25,177 nucleotides of DNA, taken from Pseudomonadota bacterium. Its GTDB lineage: Bacteria > Pseudomonadota > Gammaproteobacteria > Burkholderiales > Gallionellaceae. The translations under genes and the position numbers were made by a program. Location: contig JAJZSA010000035.1 in assembly GCA_021822115.1 (NCBI GenBank), positions 1 to 25,177 on the forward strand. Reading direction: 5' to 3'. The notes beneath the pieces were generated by a model. It had not been told where the DNA came from and searched no databases. It saw only the letters and a list, made by a program, of their open reading frames with translations. Below are positions 1-7,858 of the stretch, piece after piece (the stretch's first letter is position 1; every line of letters starts with the position of its first letter).

Positions 1-751
1 ACTGTCGGTCGCGGTACAGACGGCGCATCACAACCTGCTGTTCGATACCGGCCCCGACTATCCCGGCGAAGCCGACAGCGGCAGCCGCATCCTGGTGCCG
101 GCGTTGCGCGGATTGGGCGTGGACCGCTTGGACATGATGGTCCTAAGCCATGGCGACCTCGATCATGTCGGCGGCACGCTATCCGTGCTGCAGGCGATCC
201 CGACCGACCGCATCCTGAGCGCCCTGCGGCGCGACGACCCGCGCCTCGATGGCCATGCACAGGAACGCTGTGAGGAGGGAGGTCATTGGGAATGGGATGG
301 CGTACATTTCGACATCCTGCATCCCGGCGCGCAAACGAGTGGCAAACGGCACGACAACAACCACAGTTGCGTACTGGCCATCCACATCGGCGAGCAGCAG
401 GTGCTGCTGACCGGCGACATCGAGCGGCGCGCCGAGGCCACCTTGCTCAGCAAGCATGCCGCGACGCTGTTGAGCACCGTGCTGGTGGCGCCGCACCATG
501 GCAGTCACAGTTCTTCCAGTCAGGCTTTCGTACAGGCGACCAGCCCGCAATACGTGGTGTTCACCGCCGGTTATCGCAACCGTTTCCATCATCCCCATCC
601 GGAAGTCGTCCAGCGCTACCGCCAGCAAGGCGCAGAACTGCTGGCATCGGATGTGGACGGCGCCCTCCGTTTCGAGCTGGATGGGCGCCTGGTGCGGCTG
701 GAACGCTACCGCGAGTACGCCCGGCGCTACTGGACACATGCCGCGGAATGA
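1..751 (+). CDS. comEC: ComEC/Rec2-type competence protein, C-terminal part (5' end outside window)
   Basis: This is the C-terminal metallo-beta-lactamase-like domain of a ComEC/Rec2 inner-membrane DNA uptake channel. The reading frame is open from base 2, so the gene starts upstream of the window and about 249 residues are visible. The sequence LLFDTGP is followed by SHGDLDHVGG, the HxDxDH metal-ligand motif of the fold. LLTGDIE and APHHGSHSSSS supply further expected ligand positions. In the family this domain faces the periplasm and is thought to process or guide the DNA strand that enters the cytoplasm; that role is family knowledge. The transmembrane competence domain is not in the window. 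The aminotransferase gene follows after a short gap that holds its own promoter, so the two are probably not one transcript. Confidence 0.9.
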   Translation, partial: LSVAVQTAHHNLLFDTGPDYPGEADSGSRILVPALRGLGVDRLDMMVLSHGDLDHVGGTLSVLQAIPTDRILSALRRDDPRLDGHAQERCEEGGHWEWDGVHFDILHPGAQTSGKRHDNNHSCVLAIHIGEQQVLLTGDIERRAEATLLSKHAATLLSTVLVAPHHGSHSSSSQAFVQATSPQYVVFTAGYRNRFHHPHPEVVQRYRQQGAELLASDVDGALRFELDGRLVRLERYREYARRYWTHAAE

Positions 752-766
752 ATCCCGCGATTGCCA

Positions 767-795
767 TTCACCGCCAGAATCGGCACGCGTATAAT
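767..795 (+). promoter_or_regulatory. Sigma70-type promoter of the aminotransferase gene
   Basis: A perfect TATAAT lies at 790-795. A 4-of-6 match to the -35 box, TTCACC, lies at 767-772, separated by 17 bases. Transcription would start near 802 and give a leader of about 26 bases before the GTG start at 828. The call is sequence inspection only. Confidence 0.6.
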
Positions 796-827
796 CGCCG
801 CCATTGACCAACCCGCAAGGAAAAATC

Positions 828-2018
828 GTGCCTCTCTCACAGCGCGTACAAGCCATCAAACCTTCCCCCACTCTCGCCGTCGCGGCTCGCGCGGCCAAAC
901 TCAAGGCTGAAGGCAAGGACATCATCGGACTGGGTACCGGCGAGCCGGATTTCGACACCCCGCAGCACATCAAGGATGCCGCCATCGCGGCCATCAACCA
1001 AGGCTTCACCAAATACACCGCCGTAGGCGGCACGCCCTCACTGAAACAGGCCATCATTGCCAAGTTCAAGCGCGAGAACAATCTCGATTACACCGCCAAG
1101 CAGATCCTGGTCTCCTGTGGCGGCAAGCAGAGCTTCTTCAACCTGGTGCTGGCGACCATCAATCCGGGCGACGAAGTGATCATCACCGCACCGTACTGGG
1201 TGTCCTACCCCGACATCGTGCTGATCGCGCAAGGCAAACCGGTGATCGTGCAGGCCGACATCGCGCAAGGCTTCAAACTGACGCCGTCGCAACTGGCAGC
1301 GGCCATCACGCCGAAGACGCGCATGATCGTCATCAACAGCCCGAGCAACCCGTCCGGCGCGATGTATACGCTGGATGACCTGAAAGGCTTGGGCGAAGTG
1401 CTGCGCAAGCACCCGAACATCCTGATCGCCACGGATGACATGTACGAACACATACAGCTGGGTGCAGACAAGTTCTGTAACATCCTCGATGCCTGCCCCG
1501 ACCTGTACCCGCGCACCATGGTGCTGAACGGTGTATCGAAAGCCTACGCGATGACCGGCTGGCGCATCGGCTACGCCGCCGGCCCGGAAGCCATCATCAC
1601 CGCAATGGAGAACGTGCAGTCACAAAGCACCTCCAACCCGACCTCGATCTCGCAGGTGGCTGCCGAAGCCGCGCTGAACGGCGACCAGAACTGCCTGGCT
1701 CCGATGATCAAGGCCTTCCGCGAACGCCATGAGTTCGTGGTGGATGCCTTCAACAAGATCCCCGGCCTGAAATGCATCAAGGCAGGCGGCGCGTTCTACG
1801 CCTTCCCCGATGCGCGCGAAGCCATCGCAAGATTGCATAAACAAGGCAAGCTCAAGGAAGCCAACGACCTCGCCCTGTGCGAATACCTGCTGGAAGCCGG
1901 CGTGGCGGTGGTCCCCGGCTCCGCCTTCGGCAGCGAAGGTTACTTCCGTATCTCCTTCGCCACCTCGATGGAAAATCTTAAGGCCGCACTGGAGCGCATC
2001 GCCAAGGCGCTCGCCTGA
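828..2018 (+). CDS. Class I PLP-dependent aminotransferase, aspartate aminotransferase type
   Basis: The 396-residue product is a fold-type I aminotransferase, closest in character to the short bacterial aspartate aminotransferases (AspC/AatA, subgroup I-gamma). It would transfer the amino group of aspartate to 2-oxoglutarate in the cytoplasm. Visible landmarks are GLGTGEPDFDTP near the N-terminus, NSPSNPSG in the substrate and cofactor site, the PLP lysine in NGVSKAYAMTGWR (about Lys238), and a C-terminal FRISFATS carrying the carboxylate-binding arginine. I chose the GTG start at 828 because AAGGA lies 5-10 bases upstream and the product then begins MPLSQRV, as is usual for the family. An in-frame TTG at 804 has no such support. 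A related specificity, such as prephenate or aromatic substrates, cannot be excluded. Confidence 0.9.
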   Translation: MPLSQRVQAIKPSPTLAVAARAAKLKAEGKDIIGLGTGEPDFDTPQHIKDAAIAAINQGFTKYTAVGGTPSLKQAIIAKFKRENNLDYTAKQILVSCGGKQSFFNLVLATINPGDEVIITAPYWVSYPDIVLIAQGKPVIVQADIAQGFKLTPSQLAAAITPKTRMIVINSPSNPSGAMYTLDDLKGLGEVLRKHPNILIATDDMYEHIQLGADKFCNILDACPDLYPRTMVLNGVSKAYAMTGWRIGYAAGPEAIITAMENVQSQSTSNPTSISQVAAEAALNGDQNCLAPMIKAFRERHEFVVDAFNKIPGLKCIKAGGAFYAFPDAREAIARLHKQGKLKEANDLALCEYLLEAGVAVVPGSAFGSEGYFRISFATSMENLKAALERIAKALA

Positions 2019-2030
2019 TAGCGCAGCGAC

Positions 2031-2064
2031 GGCATGGCCCGCAGGTCATGCCGTTCTGTTTTCT
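2031..2064 (+). terminator. Rho-independent terminator after the aminotransferase gene
   Basis: A 10-bp stem, 2031-2040 with 2045-2054 (one G-T pair), encloses a CGCA loop. It is followed by a T-rich stretch, TTCTGTTTTCT. It lies 13 bases after the stop codon. Confidence 0.7.
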
Positions 2065-2143
2065 CGACGTTTCATCTCACCGACAAGGAATATCTGCCGA
2101 GCACCGGGCAGTCGACCGCGACCACCCGGCAGGCACGCTGATC

Positions 2144-4996
2144 TCAGCGAGCCGTCAACTTGGGCGCATCGACACGCCCTGACAGTTGCAGCGGATTGTT
2201 ACCCGTGCGCATCTTGATCTCGGCATCGAAATTCCCCGTCAGTTGCCCATTGGCGGCGACCTCGAATCCGCCGATGGCATTCAGCATGCCGGAAACGACA
2301 TGCACCTGACGGAAGCGCAGGTTGTGCTCGTTGTAGACCAGGGAACCGGTCAAGGTATCGAAATGGGTGCGACCGCCGGGCAGATGCTCATGGCTGACCA
2401 GACGCGCGGTCTCTACCATATCGATACCGTTGATGGCACCGCGCTTGGCTTCCAGGGTCGCCTCCATGCGCAGGCTGGCAGGCAGCTTGTCCAAGGATGG
2501 TGCGGTAGCCGAGAGTACACCGTCGACGAACACCTCACCGGACAGTCCGTATTGCGGATAGAGCTCGTTCAACTCCATCGTCTTGGCCTGGATACGCGCA
2601 TCCAGACGCCAGCCTTTGCCCCACTCCAGCTTGCCGCCGCCCGACCAGATGCCGCCATAGGCATTGGCATCCAGATCGGAGATGACGAGGCCCTGCGCGG
2701 ACACTTCCCCGCGCGCATTGAAGGAACTGAATTCGACTGCCGGCAACAAGGGCAGCGCACGTTCACGGATACCGAACGCCAACTGGATATGGCCTGCGGC
2801 AGCCTTCAACTCCAGATTCATCTTCTCGTCCGCACTATGCAGCACCAGCCGCGCGAACGCTCCCGCCTCAAAATCGGCCGCCCCCTGCATGGCCGGTATC
2901 GCCGGCCCCTCTTTGAGTTCCAGACTGCGCAAGGTGGCATGCGTCAGCGGATATTGAGTATCCCCTCCCGCCGCCGCCAGCCAGCCGGCCAAACTGTCGA
3001 GATGACGTGCATCCAGCACGACCGACTGCAACTCCACATCTGCGATGCGCTTGCTGTCTGAGAACAAGCTCAATGGATCGAAATTGAGTACCGCTTCCCC
3101 GACAAGAACTTCCCTCTGGCTGCCGATCGACACTTCGCGCAGCTCCATCTTGGGCAAAGGCAACAGGCTCACGCGCATGCTGCCGACCTTCACCGGCTGC
3201 CCGAAATGTTGACTCAAGCGCTGCTCCAGTGGCGCGATATATTCTTGCATCGGCCAGAACATCGGCAACAGGAACAACGCAAGCAACGTCAGCGCCACAG
3301 CCCCAACGCCGATCTTGCCCCACGGTCGCGGCGCGCGCGGTCGTTTGGCGGTCGCCTGCTTTTGCGCCTTGGCCTGTGCCAGCGCGGCATCTTTCGCGGC
3401 CTGTTCGGCCTCCAGTTTGCTCTGCTGCTCGGCACGCTGCTCCGCTTCGGCCCATGCACTCTCCTGCTCGGCAGCCAACGCCTGTTCCTCAGCTTGCAGG
3501 CGCGCGGCTTCTTCGCCACGTTTGCGTTCGGCTTCCTGTTCCGCCTTCAGGCGTGCCATCTCGGCCGCCATGTCGTGCTTCGCAGTCTCCTGGTGTACAG
3601 CATCGGTGCCGACTGACTCGGCACGCACATCCGGCTGCTGTCGCGCCGCCTCCTGATCCGCCTGGCGGCGCGCGGCCTCTGCTTCTTTTTCTGCCTGACG
3701 TCTGGCGGCTTCCTGCTGCGCTTGCTGCTTGGCAGCTTCGGCTTCGGCACGGATACGTGCGGTCTCTGCCGCCGCTTCCCGTCTGGCAGCCTCGGCCTCC
3801 TCACGCGCTTTGGCTGCGGCCGCCTCATGCTCGGCCTTGAGGCGTGCCGCCTCTTCTTCTGCCTTGATACGCGCAGCCTCGGCTTCAGCTTTCATACGCG
3901 CCGCTTCGGCTTCATGTTCGGCTTTGAGGCGCGCGGCTTCCTGCTCGGCCTGCCGCTTCGCCTCTTCCGCTTCGGCACGGATACGCGCTGCCTCCGCTTC
4001 TGCTGCGCGCCTGGCCGCCTCAGCCTCTGCGCGCACCTTGGCCGCAGCCGCTTCCTGTTCCGCCTTGATGCGCGCAGCTTCCTGCTCGGCCTTGATACGC
4101 GCCGCTTCGGCTTCGGCTTTCAAACGTGCGGCCTCGGCCTCCTGCCGCGCCCGCTCCTCGGCGAGCGCCTTGGCTTCCGCTGCGGCGCGTGCGCGCTCGG
4201 CTTCCAGCTCGGCCTTCAAACGGGCCGCTTCCGCTTCTTGCCTGGCTCTGGCCTCGGCTTCTTCCTTGGCCTTAGCTTCAGCCTCAGCCTTACGGCGTGC
4301 TGCTTCCGCCTCGGCACGCGCCTTGGCCTCCGCTGCTTCCTGTTCGGCCTTGAACCGTGCGGCCTCCTGCTCGGCCTTAATGCGCGCTGCCTCCTGCTCG
4401 GCATGTAACCGTGCAGCTTCAGCCTCAGCCTGCAAGCGCCGCGCTTCGGCTTCCTGTTTGGCACGTGCTTCGGCCAACGCCTTGGCTTCTGCCTCCGCGC
4501 ATGCCTTGGCTGCACTCAATTCTTGCTGCACGCGCTTGGCTTCAGCTTCCGCTTTTGCCCGCGCAGTCTCCGCCTCGGCACGCGCTTGCGCGGCGGCTGC
4601 CAGTTCCTGTCTGGCGCGCTGCTTCTCTTGCTCAGCCTGTTGCTCCGCCTCGCGCACGGCGGATACTGCCGGTTGTGCGGAAGAGATATGCGTGAAGTCG
4701 AGCTCTTCACCGTTGGGTTCGACCTTGGGGCTGGGGGCGGCAGGCTTGACGAGCTTGGGTGCCACGATCTTCAGATGGCTGGGAGATTGGGCTCGGTCGC
4801 GGATGAGTTCGGCGTCCAGCAGGCGCTGCATGATCTCTGGCAGATCGCTGCGCAAACTGGGCGGCGCATGACGGATGACTTCTTCGAGCGTCGACTTGCC
4901 ATTGATCAGAAGCAGTACACGCTTCATGTCACCGGACATGCCGGATACTTCGCTCTCACCTTTTTCCGTCTTGATGAATACCGTCTTCTTGTCCAT
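2144..4996 (-). CDS. AsmA-like inner-membrane protein with very long Ala/Glu/Lys helical N-terminal arm
   Basis: The product has 950 residues in four parts. Residues 1 to about 65 form a small domain ([33 protein letters not shown]) like N-terminal domains of some betaproteobacterial regulators. About residues 105-550 are an Ala/Glu/Lys/Arg-rich array of [19 protein letters not shown] units, TolA-like, probably a long coiled coil or single helix. One hydrophobic span follows at about 560-582 ([19 protein letters not shown]). The rest resembles Asm[29 protein letters not shown], then repeated beta-strand segments to the end. AsmA-family proteins are periplasm-facing bridge-like proteins linked to lipid transport. 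With one span, the helical arm should be cytoplasmic, the opposite of TolA, where the helix spans the periplasm. That topology is my inference. The gene is convergent with the aminotransferase gene. The start at 4996 has only a weak ribosome-binding site. Confidence 0.8.
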   Translation of the reverse strand: MDKKTVFIKTEKGESEVSGMSGDMKRVLLLINGKSTLEEVIRHAPPSLRSDLPEIMQRLLDAELIRDRAQSPSHLKIVAPKLVKPAAPSPKVEPNGEELDFTHISSAQPAVSAVREAEQQAEQEKQRARQELAAAAQARAEAETARAKAEAEAKRVQQELSAAKACAEAEAKALAEARAKQEAEARRLQAEAEAARLHAEQEAARIKAEQEAARFKAEQEAAEAKARAEAEAARRKAEAEAKAKEEAEARARQEAEAARLKAELEAERARAAAEAKALAEERARQEAEAARLKAEAEAARIKAEQEAARIKAEQEAAAAKVRAEAEAARRAAEAEAARIRAEAEEAKRQAEQEAARLKAEHEAEAARMKAEAEAARIKAEEEAARLKAEHEAAAAKAREEAEAARREAAAETARIRAEAEAAKQQAQQEAARRQAEKEAEAARRQADQEAARQQPDVRAESVGTDAVHQETAKHDMAAEMARLKAEQEAERKRGEEAARLQAEEQALAAEQESAWAEAEQRAEQQSKLEAEQAAKDAALAQAKAQKQATAKRPRAPRPWGKIGVGAVALTLLALFLLPMFWPMQEYIAPLEQRLSQHFGQPVKVGSMRVSLLPLPKMELREVSIGSQREVLVGEAVLNFDPLSLFSDSKRIADVELQSVVLDARHLDSLAGWLAAAGGDTQYPLTHATLRSLELKEGPAIPAMQGAADFEAGAFARLVLHSADEKMNLELKAAAGHIQLAFGIRERALPLLPAVEFSSFNARGEVSAQGLVISDLDANAYGGIWSGGGKLEWGKGWRLDARIQAKTMELNELYPQYGLSGEVFVDGVLSATAPSLDKLPASLRMEATLEAKRGAINGIDMVETARLVSHEHLPGGRTHFDTLTGSLVYNEHNLRFRQVHVVSGMLNAIGGFEVAANGQLTGNFDAEIKMRTGNNPLQLSGRVDAPKLTAR
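3340..4690 (-). repeat. Degenerate tandem repeat encoding the Ala/Glu/Lys helix
   Basis: About 1.35 kb inside the AsmA-like gene consists of variable short units encoding (K/R)[11 protein letters not shown] heptads and 11-mers. GCGCGCCGCTTC-like and CTCGGCCTT-like words recur on the plus strand. The units differ from each other at many positions, so this is an old protein repeat. It also produces long open frames on the opposite strand. Confidence 0.75.
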
Positions 4997-5070
4997 GCGC
5001 GCATTCTAATTTGATTCAGCTTCCATGACGGTGCATTGGCGACCGCATGCAAAAAAATGACAGCGCGATG

Positions 5071-5099
5071 TTGACCAAACGCCCGTCTGAAGCTAGTAT
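5071..5099 (+). promoter_or_regulatory. Promoter of tRNA-Asn
   Basis: TTGACC at 5071-5076 and TAGTAT at 5094-5099 are separated by 17 bases. The expected start lies about 8 bases before the mature tRNA 5' end. Confidence 0.6.
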
Positions 5100-5114
5100 A
5101 GCGCCCGCATCGAT

Positions 5115-5190
5115 TCCCTGATAGCTCAGTCGGTAGAGCGACGGACTGTTAATCCGCAGGTCCCTGGTTCGAGTCCAGGTCGGGGAGCCA
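5115..5190 (+). tRNA. tRNA-Asn (anticodon GTT)
   Basis: The gene folds as a full 76-base cloverleaf. Acceptor TCCCTGA pairs with TCGGGGA, the anticodon loop is CTGTTAA (anticodon GTT), the T-loop is TTCGAGT, and CCA is encoded at 5188-5190. It has its own promoter and terminator. It faces the original 3' end of the tRNA-Lys gene, so the two tRNAs were convergent neighbours before the island arrived. Confidence 0.95.
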
Positions 5191-5200
5191 AAATATGAAA

Positions 5201-5226
5201 GCCAGCGCAACGTGCGCTGGCTTTTT
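5201..5226 (+). terminator. Terminator of tRNA-Asn
   Basis: A perfect 9-bp stem, 5201-5209 with 5213-5221, has a 3-base loop and is followed directly by TTTTT. Confidence 0.85.
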
Positions 5227-5315
5227 CATTTGTCGCTTCGGGCACACAAAAAATCATCGCGCACTGCGTCTGCGAGTTGCGATGGGAAATTCAAAGTGTC
5301 GGGAATGAAAATGAA

Positions 5316-5338
5316 AAGGCCTGCGCAAGGCAGGCCTT
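5316..5338 (-). terminator. Original terminator of the tRNA-Lys gene, now displaced
   Basis: Stem AAGGCCTG/CAGGCCTT (5316-5323 with 5331-5338) is followed on the minus strand by TTTTCATTTTC-like sequence. It lies just beyond the displaced tRNA-Lys 3' half (5344-5388). It was therefore probably the chromosomal terminator of tRNA-Lys before the island inserted. Confidence 0.65.
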
Positions 5339-5343
5339 CATGT

Positions 5344-5388
5344 TGGTGGGTCGTGAAAGATTCGAACTTTCGACCAACGGATTAAGAG
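5344..5388 (-). repeat. Far-end attachment site: displaced 3' half of tRNA-Lys
   Basis: On the minus strand this reads the anticodon loop CTCTTAA through T-arm, acceptor strand and CCA of a tRNA-Lys. Its T-stem, GAAAG/CTTTC around TTCGAAT, is perfectly paired. It lacks the 5' half of the tRNA and is not a gene. The 27-bp core (5362-5388) is identical to 11318-11344. It probably represents the chromosome's original tRNA 3' end. Confidence 0.88.
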
Positions 5389-5444
5389 AAAAGAAGTTTT
5401 GCAAAGTGCTTTTTATTCAGTATGTTATTGCGTATTTTCAAAAA

Positions 5445-5465
5445 TGTGCAAGCGAGTGTGCAAGC
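5445..5465 (+). repeat. Paired direct repeats, candidate recombinase arm sites (far end)
   Basis: TGTGCAAGC occurs at 5445-5453 and again at 5457-5465. The pair starts 57 bases inside the att core. A matching pair lies 58 bases inside the other core (11241-11260). Two short direct repeats at both ends of an integrative element are what tyrosine recombinase arm-type sites look like. The function is inferred. Confidence 0.5.
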
Positions 5466-5501
5466 CGCAACGCCCTATCTTATTGATTTTCAAGGCATCT
5501 T

Positions 5502-5540
5502 AACTAATTCCAACTAATCGCCGCTTGCAGTATAACTAAT
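5502..5540 (+). repeat. Three phased AACTAAT direct repeats
   Basis: AACTAAT occurs at 5502-5508, 5512-5518 and 5534-5540. The start-to-start spacings are 10 and 22 bases, about one and two helical turns, so the copies lie on one DNA face. They sit between the far-end attachment site and the stop of the IHF-like gene. They could bind an excision factor or another island protein; no ligand is known. The stretch 5389-5535 holds no gene. Confidence 0.4.
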
Positions 5541-5826
5541 CCCCTTTCGCTGCATCAACCCGCTCTCTTAGTTCCTTGCCAGCTTTGAAGTGCGGCACGT
5601 ACTTGGCTGGCACCGCTACAGTTTCGCCAGTTTTTGGATTGCGCCCGTTTCGTGGTGGCTTGTAGTTCAGCGCAAAACTGCCAAAACCGCGTATCTCTGC
5701 ACGTCCCCCCTTAGCCAGTGTCGCACTAAGTCCGTCCAGTATCGTCTTTACACTCAGCTCTGCGTCTTTCTGAAGCAACTGCGAGAATCGTTCAGCTAGG
5801 CGTGCTATTAAATCTGCTCTTGTCAT
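5536..5826 (-). CDS. ihfB: Integration host factor beta-subunit homologue carried by the island
   Basis: The 96-residue product matches the whole IHF-beta family: [10 protein letters not shown] at the start, [10 protein letters not shown], then [10 protein letters not shown] with the DNA-intercalating proline, and [16 protein letters not shown] at the end. IHF bends DNA sharply and is an architectural factor in integrase recombination, replication and transcription. The ATG at 5826 gives the family's usual N-terminus; an in-frame GTG at 5841 would add five residues. It is the last gene of the minus-strand cargo run, 33 bases after the preceding stop. No alpha subunit is present, so it would pair with host IHF-alpha or act as a homodimer. 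Being next to the attachment site, a role in excision or integration is plausible but not shown. Confidence 0.88.
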   Translation of the reverse strand: MTRADLIARLAERFSQLLQKDAELSVKTILDGLSATLAKGGRAEIRGFGSFALNYKPPRNGRNPKTGETVAVPAKYVPHFKAGKELRERVDAAKGD

Positions 5827-5859
5827 ACCCAAGTAAACCACTTACACGCAGCACGCAAA

Positions 5860-6645
5860 TCATTCCCTGATAGCATTTTCAATGTCAGCCTTATCAAGTA
5901 TTTCATGCAGCGCGATTATTTTATAAACCGCGACTTTACCCTTCATTGTTTCCACGCCCACATCAACAATGTATGCCTCTTTAAAAGGATTTTCGTTATT
6001 AAGAATCATTTGCTGCTTAATTTCGTCATTTGCATAGATGATTTTTACTGGGTGAGCAGCAATAGACTCGATTATTCCCTTATCGCCACTTTTGTTATGT
6101 GCGTCTGCACGTGCTTGCCAGATGTAAAGCAGCACCTTCTCATGCAGCTTTACTGACGAACTATCGCTAGCAACTAGAAGTTTTTTTATAGTGTTCTGCG
6201 CAGCATTTGCATCTGTCGAACTAATATTCAACACAACATTCCCGTTCAATGTGCCAATGTTTAACTGCGATGCAGCATCCTTAGCAACGGGCTCGACAAT
6301 CTTATTAAGGCTTTGCAACGAATGCTTGTCCAACTCGACGACATCTGTACTTTTACCCGTCAAAAAATCATATGCAGACTTTAAGTGCTTTGAAAACGAG
6401 ATAGCTGTATTGGCGTAGGAAATACCTTGAATTAGTTGCGGAGAAAGTATTGCAAGCTCTGCAATTATGCTTCCAGATTTAATTTCTTTTACGTACAGCT
6501 TTGTGTCTGCTGCTGCCGCTTCTAAGTCATTTTCGATTACAAAACGCTGAAACTCATCCGCAATACCCAAAAAGCTGTTCGTCAAATCTAGCAACTCGAC
6601 AGGACGCTGGTTGTTGATTCGTATTGTCAACTCTGTCTCAAGCAT
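5860..6645 (-). CDS. Unrecognised 261-residue island protein
   Basis: I do not recognise a named family. The product is a mixed alpha/beta, soluble-looking protein without signal peptide or clear membrane span. It starts MLETELTIRINNQRPVELLD and contains KLYVKEIKSGSIIAELAI, a helical middle with a mildly hydrophobic stretch (SPQLIQGISYANTAISF), LNGNVVLNISSTDANAAQN, and a C-terminal strand-rich end (YIVDVGVETMKGKVAVYKIIAL). The ATG at 6645 is preceded by AAGGGGAG 4 bases upstream, a strong ribosome-binding site, so the longer TTG start at 6663 is unlikely. The gene lies 35 bases after the PD-(D/E)XK-like gene and 33 bases before the IHF-beta gene, suggesting one operon. Function unknown; linkage suggests DNA-related or defence work. 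Confidence 0.75.
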   Translation of the reverse strand: MLETELTIRINNQRPVELLDLTNSFLGIADEFQRFVIENDLEAAAADTKLYVKEIKSGSIIAELAILSPQLIQGISYANTAISFSKHLKSAYDFLTGKSTDVVELDKHSLQSLNKIVEPVAKDAASQLNIGTLNGNVVLNISSTDANAAQNTIKKLLVASDSSSVKLHEKVLLYIWQARADAHNKSGDKGIIESIAAHPVKIIYANDEIKQQMILNNENPFKEAYIVDVGVETMKGKVAVYKIIALHEILDKADIENAIRE

Positions 6646-6680
6646 TTCGCTCCCCTTAGCCAATCAATTTCAATACCACA

Positions 6681-7175
6681 TTATTCATTCTTCAAATACT
6701 GCAACATGTCTGCGATGTTGCTAGCAACTGACGAGCTGTACTTGCCCTTGCTGTCTCGCACATCCTTCAAAATCGTTTTGTACGAAATCAACTCAACACC
6801 CAGTTCCCGCATGTAATCCAGCTCTTTCACATCTTTCAATTCACCATGCACCAAAACATATCGCCACTTAGCGTTAGGTTGTATTTCGTGACGTCGCGCT
6901 ATCTTTCGCTCGCTCGTAAACTTCTTCTCAACCCACTGTTTAACGCCCTCAAGTATTTCATCATCAGTGCGTTTGCGTGCGTTGCTATCCCCGCCAATGT
7001 ACCCAATTGGCCTGTAGCTAACTTGCACTTCAACATGCCAAAACTCAGGTGCGTTTTCGTTAAGTCGCACAGCAAGCAAATCTATCTCATCTACGCCGCA
7101 CTTAATGCCGCGCATCGTAAAGAATCGCTCCCTGTTTAACCACTCATCAACAATTTGCTCATCAAGTAACGCCAT
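6681..7175 (-). CDS. Small PD-(D/E)XK-like (restriction-endonuclease-fold) protein
   Basis: The product has 164 residues. WLNRERFFTMRGIKCGVDEIDLLAVRL followed by FWHVEVQVSYRP resembles the core of the PD-(D/E)XK nuclease fold. It has an early acidic residue, an EID strand, and an ExQ pair where ExK is usual (Gln replaces Lys in some families). The remainder (ADAKWRYV-like strand, LGVELISYKTIL) fits the later strands. It starts 2 bases after the stop of the MmeI-like remnant, which indicates translational coupling with that RM gene. It could be a nuclease, an inactive DNA-binding partner, or a regulator. The fold assignment is by eye and the enzymatic role is inference. Confidence 0.65.
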   Translation of the reverse strand: MALLDEQIVDEWLNRERFFTMRGIKCGVDEIDLLAVRLNENAPEFWHVEVQVSYRPIGYIGGDSNARKRTDDEILEGVKQWVEKKFTSERKIARRHEIQPNAKWRYVLVHGELKDVKELDYMRELGVELISYKTILKDVRDSKGKYSSSVASNIADMLQYLKNE

Positions 7176-7177
7176 AG

Positions 7178-7823
7178 CTATGCATCAGCCTTCTTTGCTC
7201 TTGGCTTTTTAGCAGGCTGGGTTGGAAGCAAGCTGGTTGTTTCTTCGTACAGTTTGAACAAGAACGCAACTCTGCTAGCGTCATCATCGCCGCCTTTGTA
7301 ACCGTAAGCCTTATCAACCGCCTTGTTGTTTGCTTCGTGCGCATCAACTAAATCAGCAGGCATGGTTAATGGATCGTACAAGGATGCCAATGAGCTGTTT
7401 GTATGAGCTGCACGAGCATTCAATATAGCTTTTGCTTTATTCCTAAGCACCTCTTTTACTGATTCAGTGCTCTTGGCAATTAAAGGCATGTTGTAAAAAA
7501 TTGATGGTGCATAGCTATAACGACTTTCAAGCCTCCCGCCTACAACTCTCATCCATGCGTTATGCATAGAACTGCTGAGTATTGAAAAATAGTACAAGTC
7601 AGCATCTAACAACATATATATTTTGTTGCTAGCAATCGTATTTTCATCAAGGTAGGCAATTGGTATGTATAACCGCCTTTCGCTCGACACTTCTGGTATG
7701 GCTATATAACTACTACTTGGCTGCCTATCTTGCGTAAATAACGATGGCTTAGCCGCAAACTCTCTCACGCTTGCTGTCTTACTTTTCGCTCTCGCTTCTT
7801 TAACTCCTGCCAAACGCTCAAGG
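7178..7823 (-). pseudogene. C-terminal remnant of an MmeI-like (type IIL) restriction-modification enzyme
   Basis: About 215 codons remain. They match the target-recognition and C-terminal part of MmeI-like single-chain methyltransferase/endonucleases: IPEVSSERRLYIPIAYL, MHNAWMRVVGGRLESRYSYAPSIFYN, LASLYDPLTMPADLVDAHE and RVAFLFKLYEE. Full-length members have roughly 900 residues, so the nuclease and methyltransferase domains are missing. The frame is open right up to the IS256-family end at about 7822, which truncates it. Only about 230 bp lie between the other IS end and the next gene, so the missing 2 kb is not on the far side. A fragment starting at TTG 7813 might be expressed but cannot be an active enzyme. 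Confidence 0.85.
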
Positions 7824-7851
7824 GAGGGTGTCCGGAATTTTGTGTAAACGG
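7824..7851 (+). repeat. IS256-family terminal inverted repeat, left
   Basis: It begins GAGGGTGTCCGG and ends GTGTAAACGG. It is the partner of 9127-9154, with mismatches at four inner positions. Confidence 0.85.
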
Positions 7852-7858
7852 GGTTTCT

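Noticed and set aside
3340..4690. Possible CRISPR array or minisatellite
   Set aside because: The units are unequal, lack unique spacers of constant length, and keep an open frame through the whole stretch, so they encode a protein repeat.
3729..4871. Long plus-strand open frame of Ala/Ser/Arg repeats opposite the AsmA-like gene
   Set aside because: It is the antisense image of the Ala/Glu/Lys helix repeat. Low stop-codon frequency comes from the repeated codons, and the product has no known domain.
5344..5388. A second tRNA-Lys gene
   Set aside because: Only the 3' half is present. Sequence upstream of the anticodon loop is unrelated, so it is an attachment-site remnant.
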